A stretch of DNA of 38,283 nucleotides. Source: SURF-13 sp041695325. GTDB taxonomy: Bacteria > Pseudomonadota > Gammaproteobacteria > SURF-13. Below, in pieces: positions 33,024 to 38,283 of the stretch. The notes beneath the pieces were generated by a model that did not search any database, was not told where the DNA came from, and saw only the letters and a program-made list of their open reading frames with translations. How positions within the stretch are numbered: the stretch's first letter is position 1; the number at the start of each line of letters is the position of its first letter. The translations under genes and the position numbers were made by a program. The stretch spans positions 1 to 38,283 of the forward strand of contig JBGFRC010000038.1 of NCBI GenBank assembly GCA_041695325.1, given 5' to 3'.

Positions 33024-34037
33024 CTACGTATGGTTGTAACTCAACGCCACGGCAATATAGGTCACGTACAGCGCGCCGTTTAACGCCACGTGCCAGACCC
33101 GCAACTGGCCGCGCCGCAACATGAGACGGATCCAGAGCGCCGCCGCCAGGGTCACCAGCACGCCCAACACCACGTCCAGACGCGGCCCCCAGGGCGTGAG
33201 CATGATGCCGATGGCGGGCAGCAGCGTGCCCTGAAACACCATCGCGCCGGTGATGTTGCCGAAGGCCAGCGTGTCCTTGCGCTTGCGTATCCACAGGATG
33301 CTGTTGACCTTCTCCGGCAGCTCGGTGGCGACGGGGATAATCAGCAGCGACAGCAGCAAGGCCGAGATGCCGATCAGCGGCGCGGCCTCTTCAATTCCGT
33401 GGATAAAGCCCTTGGCGCCCAGCACCAGTAAGGCAAGGCCTATGCCCAGTTGTGCCAGGATAACCGGATAATTTTCCGGCAGCCCCAGACGGCACAACAG
33501 CATGGTGCCGTGCGCCCGGGTGGCGTGACCGTCTTGCACCAGCCGGGCCGAAGCGCGCAGGGTGAGCAGGATATATACAAAATAGGTCAGCACCAGGCCG
33601 AAGCCGATGGCGACGCGCACGCCGTTCAGCTCATGGGGAACGAACAGCGCGACGGCGGCGAGCGTAAAGGCGAGCAGAAAGAAGTCAAGATCGCGCGTGA
33701 GGCCGGTCCTTTCAGGGTTGAAATGCCCGCTCAGCCCGCGTTTGTTCACGCTGGCAACCAGCAGCAGGAACAGGGTCAGGGTGGACAGCATGAGCGGCGC
33801 GCCGAGGATGGCGCCGACGCCGATTTCGTGGTTGAGCTCCACGTTCTCCGTGCCCGCGAAGATGGCGAGAATCGGCACCATGGTTTCCGGCAGCGCGGTG
33901 CCGACGGCGGCGAACAACGAGCCCACCATGCCCTCGGATATTTTCAGGCGTTCGCCGAGGTGTTCCAGTGCGTTACAGAAAATTTCCGCCGCCACCAGAA
34001 TGAGCAGCAGCATGAGCACCAGGGTGATGAAGATCAT
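33024..34037 (-). CDS. Calcium/cation (CaCA-type) antiporter, membrane protein
   Basis: A 337-aa protein with about ten membrane segments in two inverted halves. Each half has an alpha repeat: VGSLFAAVGTALPETMV near residue 38 and LLIIPVATELPEKVNSI near 232, with the acidic residue that binds the cation. This is the plan of Na+/Ca2+ exchanger superfamily members such as E. coli YrbG. Substrate (Ca2+ with Na+ or H+) cannot be fixed from sequence. A TATAAT lies just upstream on the minus strand (34046-34051) but without a -35. Stand-alone gene, divergent from yqhA. Confidence 0.88.
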   Translation of the reverse strand: MIFITLVLMLLLILVAAEIFCNALEHLGERLKISEGMVGSLFAAVGTALPETMVPILAIFAGTENVELNHEIGVGAILGAPLMLSTLTLFLLLVASVNKRGLSGHFNPERTGLTRDLDFFLLAFTLAAVALFVPHELNGVRVAIGFGLVLTYFVYILLTLRASARLVQDGHATRAHGTMLLCRLGLPENYPVILAQLGIGLALLVLGAKGFIHGIEEAAPLIGISALLLSLLIIPVATELPEKVNSILWIRKRKDTLAFGNITGAMVFQGTLLPAIGIMLTPWGPRLDVVLGVLVTLAAALWIRLMLRRGQLRVWHVALNGALYVTYIAVALSYNHT

Positions 34038-34148
34038 CGTAGCTTATTATAATTTCGCTGCGCCGTCCAAGGCTGGGCGCGCCTGATTATTCTGGAAAAC
34101 CTGTGTTAGTATAGCACACGTTTTTCACCGTTTGGGAGCAAGAGAACC

Positions 34149-34712
34149 GTGGATAAAGGCATTGGAGTCCTGGGCAAGTTCATATTTTCCAGCCGCTGGT
34201 TGCAGGCGCCGCTGTACGTCGGTTTAATCATCGCGCAAGGCGTGTATGTCTATCGCTTCATAGTGGAGCTCATCCATCTTATCACTTCCTCACCCACCCT
34301 GACCGAGTCCATGATCATGCTCATGGTGCTGGGTCTGATTGACGTGGTGATGATCGCCAATCTGCTCATCATGGTTATCATCGGGGGCTATGAGATTTTT
34401 GTTTCGCGGCTTGACCTGCAGCTTCATCCCGACCGCCCGGACTGGCTGGCGCACGTCAGCGCCGGCGCCATCAAGGTGAAGGTGGCGATGGCGCTGATCG
34501 GCATTTCATCCATACACCTGCTCAAGACCTTCATCAACGCCGAGCAGATACCTGAACAAGTCATCCTGTGGCAGGTGATCATCCATCTTGCCTTCCTGGT
34601 TTCCGCGATAGCCCTCGCCTACACGGATCGGGTGGTGACCAGGACGGCCCAGGAGGCCAGGGTGGCTCAGGCGGCCAGGGCGGGCCAGGAGGCCAGGGCA
34701 GCGCACGATTAA
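34149..34712 (+). CDS. YqhA/UPF0114 family membrane protein
   Basis: A 187-aa inner membrane protein with three or four membrane segments. The blocks SSRWLQAPLYVGL, GGYEIFVSRLDL and ISSIHLLKTFI are those of E. coli YqhA; the function is unknown. The start is GTG 34149. It is longer than YqhA (164 aa) because of an Ala/Gln/Arg-rich tail encoded by three 18-bp repeats. Its TAA stop and the phoR stop on the other strand share the bases TTAA (34709-34712). Confidence 0.88.
   Translation: MDKGIGVLGKFIFSSRWLQAPLYVGLIIAQGVYVYRFIVELIHLITSSPTLTESMIMLMVLGLIDVVMIANLLIMVIIGGYEIFVSRLDLQLHPDRPDWLAHVSAGAIKVKVAMALIGISSIHLLKTFINAEQIPEQVILWQVIIHLAFLVSAIALAYTDRVVTRTAQEARVAQAARAGQEARAAHD
34646..34699 (+). repeat. 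Three 18-bp tandem repeats within the yqhA-like gene
   Basis: Units 34646-34663, 34664-34681 and 34682-34699 follow GGCCCAGGAGGCCAGGGT with few changes. They encode the six-residue repeats AQEARV, AQAARA and GQEARA at the C-terminus. The unit length keeps the frame, so copy number could vary without breaking the gene. Confidence 0.85.
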
Positions 34713-36022
34713 GCACGCACCGCGTCCGGCGGGTGCGCGACCGCCTGCGCGGGAAAGTCGCAGGTGAAGGTGCTGCCCTTGCCGAGCTCGCTTTGGATGC
34801 GCAATTGCGCGCCGTGGCGGGTCAGCACGTGCTTGACGATGGCGAGCCCCAGCCCGGTTCCGCCGCTTGCGCGTGAGCGCGCGCTGTCCACGCGGTAAAA
34901 ACGCTCGGTGAGGCGCGGGATGTGCTGCGGCGCGATGCCCTCGCCGGTGTCCGAGACTTCCAGATGCGCGCCTTGGGCGTCGCTGAACCAGCGCACGCGA
35001 ATATCGCCCTTGGCCGGCGTGTACTGCACGGCGTTGTACACCAGATTGGAAAAGGCGCTGCGCAGCTCATCGTGATTGCCTTGCAGCAGCAAACTTGGCT
35101 CTGCGTCCAGGGCAATGCGGTGCCTGCGCTCTCCGCTCAGCGCGCGCGCATCCTGTACGATCGCCGCCAGCATGTCCGGCACCGCAACCACGGTCTGATC
35201 GGGAGCCTTGTTGTCCAGCTCCAGGCGCGACAGCATGAGCAGGTCGTTTACCAGCCGCTGCATGCGCTCAGCCTGCTGTCGCATGAGCTGCAATGAACGC
35301 ACCCAGGACTTCGGGCACTCTTCCTGAGATTCATTGAGCGTTTCCAGGAAGCCGTTCAACACCGTAAGCGGCGTGCGCAACTCGTGCGATACGTTGGCGA
35401 CAAAGTCGCGCCGCACCTGCTCCAGGCGGCGCACGCGCGTGATGTCGCGCGTGACCAGCAGGTGCTGTTCCTTGCCGTAAGGGACGATCTGCGCGGTGAG
35501 CATGATCTCGCTGTTACTGGGCGAGGGGAGCTCGATGGCCCTGCCCGCGCCCGCGGCGGCAAGCAGTTCAATAAAATCAGGGTGGCGCAGCAGGTTGGCG
35601 ATGCGCTGCCCGATGTCCTGCGGTGAGCGCAACCCCAGCATGTCGCTCGCGGCGGTGTTGAACCATTCGATGATGCCGTGGGTGCTCAGCACCACGATGC
35701 CGTCCGGGAGGGCGGCCGCGGCTTCTTCAAAGCGGTTGAGCGTGCGCGCCAGCTTGCGCTGCTGTTTGTGGCTGCGCATTTCCATCCGGTAAATCTCATT
35801 GAACACATCCGCCCACACGCCGGAGGACGCCGGCGGGTCGGATTTTTCACCGTATTTCAACCAGCGCTCCAGTCGCGCCAGATTAAAAACGTGCCAGGCG
35901 AGATAGGCGATGGCGCCGAGCAGCAGAAACAGGAAAGGGCGGTCGAAAAACCAGCCCGGGATCAGCGCCGTCAGCAACAGGCCGCCGGCGCGCCACAGCT
36001 CGATCATCCATTTGCCGTTCAT
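34709..36022 (-). CDS. phoR: Phosphate regulon sensor histidine kinase PhoR
   Basis: PhoR phosphorylates PhoB under phosphate limitation. The 437-aa protein has two N-terminal membrane segments (about 11-24 and 29-47) with almost no periplasmic loop, a PhoR-type linker, a PAS domain (about 100-200), phospho-acceptor His213 in VSHELRTPL, and HATPase boxes NLVYNAVQYT, DTGEGI and GGTGLGLAIV. Minimal periplasmic sensing and the PAS domain are typical of PhoR. phoB is not adjacent: upstream is divergent birA only 82 bases away. Another PAS kinase of the same class is a less likely identity. Confidence 0.88.
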   Translation of the reverse strand: MNGKWMIELWRAGGLLLTALIPGWFFDRPFLFLLLGAIAYLAWHVFNLARLERWLKYGEKSDPPASSGVWADVFNEIYRMEMRSHKQQRKLARTLNRFEEAAAALPDGIVVLSTHGIIEWFNTAASDMLGLRSPQDIGQRIANLLRHPDFIELLAAAGAGRAIELPSPSNSEIMLTAQIVPYGKEQHLLVTRDITRVRRLEQVRRDFVANVSHELRTPLTVLNGFLETLNESQEECPKSWVRSLQLMRQQAERMQRLVNDLLMLSRLELDNKAPDQTVVAVPDMLAAIVQDARALSGERRHRIALDAEPSLLLQGNHDELRSAFSNLVYNAVQYTPAKGDIRVRWFSDAQGAHLEVSDTGEGIAPQHIPRLTERFYRVDSARSRASGGTGLGLAIVKHVLTRHGAQLRIQSELGKGSTFTCDFPAQAVAHPPDAVRA

Positions 36023-36104
36023 ATCAGGAATTTCTCATCTGTGCGCGGAAAACGCAAGAAACCGGCGCCGTCTTTATCGGGATATAGTTTGCTAAACTTA
36101 GGCC

Positions 36105-37079
36105 ATGCCGTATCACGGACCACTGCTTGCATTGCTGGCCGATGGAGATTTCCACTCCGGTACCACGCTCGCACGCGCCATCGGCGTAAGCCGCAGCGCG
36201 GTATGGAAAGCGGTGCGTGCGCTCTCCGCGCATGGGGTGGAGGTCTACGCCGTGCCGGGCCGCGGTTACCGGCTCGCCGCGCCCGTGGAGCTTTTGCGCG
36301 GCGATGCCATACTCGCGCACTTGAGTCCGCGCGCGCGCCGCTTGCTCGATGGCCTGGAAATACATGATGAGCTGGATTCCACCAGTCAATACCTGCTGCG
36401 CAGAGCCGCGGCGTTGCCCGGCATCCGTGCGTGCTTCGCCGAACGGCAAACGGCAGGGCGCGGACGGCGCGGACGCGTCTGGATTTCTCCCCTTGGCCAT
36501 AATATCCACCTTTCCGTATTATGGCGGTTTGAGCAGAGTCCGGCCAGCTTGGGCGGGCTCAGCCTGGCGGCGGGCGTGGCCGTTGCCCGGGCCCTGCGCG
36601 ATCTGGGCGTGACGGACCTTGGCCTCAAGTGGCCCAATGACGTGATGTGGCGGGAGCGCAAACTCGCGGGCATCTTGATCGATCTCACTGGCGAGGCGGG
36701 TGGCCCGTGCAGCGTAGTGGCGGGCGTGGGGCTGAACGTGATGATGCCGCGGACACAGGGCGCACTGATAGACCAGCCGTGGACGGACCTGAACACCATC
36801 CTCGGCCAGCCCATCCTGCGCAACCGCTGCGCAAGCCGGCTACTGGAGCAACTGATTCTGGCGTTCGATGAGTATGCGCGCAACGGGCTTGCGCCATTTT
36901 TGAAAACATGGCGCGAGCTGGATGCGCTGGCCGGCAAAACCGTGCGCCTGCACTGGCCGCAGGGCAGCGCGACCGGCGTGGCGCAGGGCGTGCGCGAGGA
37001 TGGCGCGCTGCGGCTGTCTGTGAACGGAACCATGCGCTACTACAACTATGGCGAAGTAAGCGTGCGGGAAGCATCATGA
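36105..37079 (+). CDS. birA: Bifunctional biotin ligase/biotin operon repressor BirA
   Basis: BirA attaches biotin to acetyl-CoA carboxylase, and with its DNA-binding domain can repress biotin genes. The 324-aa product has an N-terminal winged helix-turn-helix (about 5-60, SGTTLARAIGVSRSAVWKAV), the catalytic loop AGRGRRGRVW, KWPNDV and KLAGILID, and a small C-terminal SH3-like domain. The presence of the helix-turn-helix suggests the bifunctional type. Its stop overlaps the coaX start as ATGA. Confidence 0.94.
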   Translation: MPYHGPLLALLADGDFHSGTTLARAIGVSRSAVWKAVRALSAHGVEVYAVPGRGYRLAAPVELLRGDAILAHLSPRARRLLDGLEIHDELDSTSQYLLRRAAALPGIRACFAERQTAGRGRRGRVWISPLGHNIHLSVLWRFEQSPASLGGLSLAAGVAVARALRDLGVTDLGLKWPNDVMWRERKLAGILIDLTGEAGGPCSVVAGVGLNVMMPRTQGALIDQPWTDLNTILGQPILRNRCASRLLEQLILAFDEYARNGLAPFLKTWRELDALAGKTVRLHWPQGSATGVAQGVREDGALRLSVNGTMRYYNYGEVSVREAS

Positions 37080-37825
37080 CCGAGACCACCCTGTTGTTCG
37101 ACATCGGCAACAGCCGTGTCAAATGGGCCTGGATGGAAGGCGCGCGCTTGCACGATCACGGCAGCGCGGTGCGCGAGCAATTTGACATCCGCGCCCTTGC
37201 CGACCCGGCCTCGCCGCCTGGCCGCATCGTGGCGAGTAATGTTGCGGGACAGGCTTATGCCGCGCGTTTGACCGAAGCCGCCAAAAAGCGCTGGGGCGTG
37301 ATGCCGGAGTTTATCATGGCGCAGGCGCGGGGTTATGGCATCAGCAACGCATACCATGATCCTCAGAAGCTGGGTGCGGATCGATGGGCGGCCCTGACAG
37401 GCGCGCGTCATTTAAGCACAGGCGCGTGCTGCGTTGTGGATTGCGGCACCGCCGTCACCGTGGATGTCCTCGATCAGGACGGGCAACATCTGGGCGGCGT
37501 GATTATGCCGGGGCTGCGCTTGATGCGCCGCGCGCTGCTTGAAACCGCGCAGATTGCATATACTCCCGGCGCGCATGAATCCGCCCACCTCACTCCCTTC
37601 GCGCGCGATACCCATGAGGCCGTCAACTATGGTACGCTGTATGCCGTGATTGCGGGCATCGAACGCACTGTCTTAGATGCCGTCACCACGGTAAGCGGCG
37701 ACATGAGCCGTTTTATCACTGGCGGTGATGCCGCGCGTTTTTTGCCCCTGCTGGGCGCCGGTTACCGTCATGAACCGCACCTGGTATTGCAAGGGCTTGC
37801 GCTCATTGCGCGAGGGACGGCGTGA
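37076..37825 (+). CDS. coaX: Type III pantothenate kinase
   Basis: CoaX performs the first step of coenzyme A synthesis. The 249-aa product has LFDIGNSRVKWAW (phosphate loop), GADRWAAL, VVDCGTAVTVDV and GGVIMPGLRLM, the type III family motifs. ATG 37076 overlaps the birA stop, with GGGAAG upstream; the frame is open within birA but that is not part of the protein. The birA-coaX order matches Pseudomonas. Confidence 0.95.
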   Translation: MTETTLLFDIGNSRVKWAWMEGARLHDHGSAVREQFDIRALADPASPPGRIVASNVAGQAYAARLTEAAKKRWGVMPEFIMAQARGYGISNAYHDPQKLGADRWAALTGARHLSTGACCVVDCGTAVTVDVLDQDGQHLGGVIMPGLRLMRRALLETAQIAYTPGAHESAHLTPFARDTHEAVNYGTLYAVIAGIERTVLDAVTTVSGDMSRFITGGDAARFLPLLGAGYRHEPHLVLQGLALIARGTA

Positions 37826-38034
37826 AACGGCTGGCGCTTATTTTGCTGCTGCTTAACGCGGTGCTTTTCATTTGGTACTACAACCGCGCCCAGCCCGCCG
37901 CCGCCCAGAGCAAATCCGCCGCCGCGGTTCCGCAACTTAAACTGCTGCGCGAAGTGCAGCTTGCCCCGGTGCAGAGCCAGGCCGCACCCGCGCCACACCC
38001 AGAACCAGAGACCACGCCAGCCGCAGAGCAATAA
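37822..38034 (+). CDS. Short membrane-anchored protein, possibly a truncated SPOR-domain protein
   Basis: A 70-aa protein that starts with GTG overlapping the coaX stop (GTGA). Residues 4-20 form one membrane segment (LALILLLLNAVLFIWYY); the rest is Ala/Pro/Gln-rich. In Pseudomonas, as I recall, a SPOR-domain protein with a similar N-terminus follows coaX. Here no SPOR domain follows; the frame stops at 38034, just before the tRNA promoter. It may be a remnant or a genuinely short anchor protein. Function unknown. Confidence 0.6.
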   Translation: MKRLALILLLLNAVLFIWYYNRAQPAAAQSKSAAAVPQLKLLREVQLAPVQSQAAPAPHPEPETTPAAEQ

Positions 38035-38036
38035 AA

Positions 38037-38065
38037 TTGCCTTGCCTGTGGCAATTACCTACAAT
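38037..38065 (+). promoter_or_regulatory. Candidate promoter for tRNA-Thr (tRNA-tuf cluster)
   Basis: TTGCCT (38037-38042) and TACAAT (38060-38065) are 17 bases apart. The expected start, near 38072, is 17 bases before the truncated tRNA-Thr 5' copy at 38089 but 136 bases before the intact gene, consistent with later insertion of element F. Confidence 0.6.
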
Positions 38066-38088
38066 GACCTCGTTGAGGTTTAATTAAG

Positions 38089-38207
38089 GCTGGCGTAGCG
38101 GGGTCGCGTAGCGACAAGGGCGAGCGGCGGTACAGGGATGTACTGGCTGGTGTGAAAAAGAACACTCACGCTACGCCATGGATGGCCTTACTGAAGTTTA
38201 TTTTTAT
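38089..38207 (+). repeat. Hairpin repeat element F, upstream of tRNA-Thr
   Basis: It begins with an 11-base copy (38089-38099) of the tRNA-Thr 5' end. Then come a GTCGC stem with loop GTA (38103-38115), a GTAC stem with loop AGGGAT (38130-38143), and a GCC stem with loop ATGGAT (38175-38186). GGCGTAGC near 38092 can also pair with GCTACGCC at 38170-38177. The GTAC hairpin reads GUACAGGGAUGU in RNA, a full match to the CsrA consensus RUACARGGAUGU. Same architecture as element A; sense to the tRNA. Confidence 0.8.
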
Positions 38208-38283
38208 GCTGGCGTAGCTCAGTCGGCAGAGCAGCTGATTTGTAATCAGTAGGTCGGAGGTTCGATTCCTCTCGCCAGCTCCA
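38208..38283 (+). tRNA. tRNA-Thr (anticodon TGT)
   Basis: GCTGGCG (38208-38214) pairs with CGCCAGC (38273-38279); discriminator T and encoded CCA end exactly at the window edge. Anticodon arm CTGAT/ATCAG encloses TTTGTAA, giving TGT. In gammaproteobacteria this gene commonly begins the tRNA-Thr/Tyr/Gly/Thr-tuf cluster, which would lie beyond the window. Confidence 0.95.

Overview
The window is a GC-rich, densely packed piece of a gammaproteobacterial chromosome. Its backbone is a series of gene orders familiar from that class: tig-clpP-clpX-lon-hup-ppiD; smc-zipA-ligA; initiator tRNA-rimP-nusA-infB-rbfA-truB-rpsO-pnp (the order of the E. coli metY operon); and birA-coaX followed by tRNA-Thr. 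It has Smc rather than MukB, a short ZipA, DksA with an intact zinc finger, and a CbbY-type phosphatase beside a D-ribulose-kinase-like enzyme. Together these suggest a non-enteric, possibly Calvin-cycle lineage such as Chromatiales or Acidiferrobacterales-like organisms. That placement is inference; no marker gene was compared.

Layout. 1-210: a hairpin repeat and tRNA-Leu(TAG). 276-6162: trigger factor, ClpP, ClpX and Lon (folding and proteolysis). 6163-7060: reversed hairpin repeat, HU, tRNA-Val, tRNA-Asp and a strong terminator. 7076-9393: PpiD-type foldase and a DUF3579-like small protein. 9394-9773: a 380-bp non-coding stretch with a 120-bp tandem hairpin array. 9774-12840: DksA, CbbY, ribulokinase-like enzyme and QueF. 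12897-19062: Smc, ZipA, LigA. 19063-19283: composite hairpin repeat and terminator. 19310-23917 (minus strand): lipoprotein parvulin, BolA, YciI, YciB and MutS. 23950-32576: initiator tRNA and the translation/RNA-decay operon. 32612-34712: CDGSH protein, Ca2+/cation antiporter, YqhA-type membrane protein. 34709-36022: PhoR. 36105-38034: BirA, CoaX and a short membrane-anchored protein. 38037-38283: promoter, hairpin repeat, tRNA-Thr(TGT).

The coding genes are largely housekeeping. The unusual content is between them. Six intergenic loci carry hairpins whose stems differ from locus to locus, while many loops are held to AGGGAT or ATGGAT (close variants AGGGAC, ATGGAA, TGGAT, GTGGACT). At least 15 hairpins expose GGA in the loop. 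The motif in its stem context, ACAGGGATGT, matches the core of the CsrA/RsmA RNA-binding consensus (RUACARGGAUGU, GGA in a hairpin loop). Two of these elements sit between duplicated 5' ends of tRNA genes, one forms a 2.5-copy tandem array with five GGA-loop hairpins, and four of six are in the sense orientation of the neighbouring transcript. My main hypothesis is a dispersed family of mobile, CsrA-sponge-like RNA elements. The repeat architecture is visible directly; CsrA binding is inference. A second, unrelated purine-rich palindrome lies between infB and rbfA, with a half copy at 9397.
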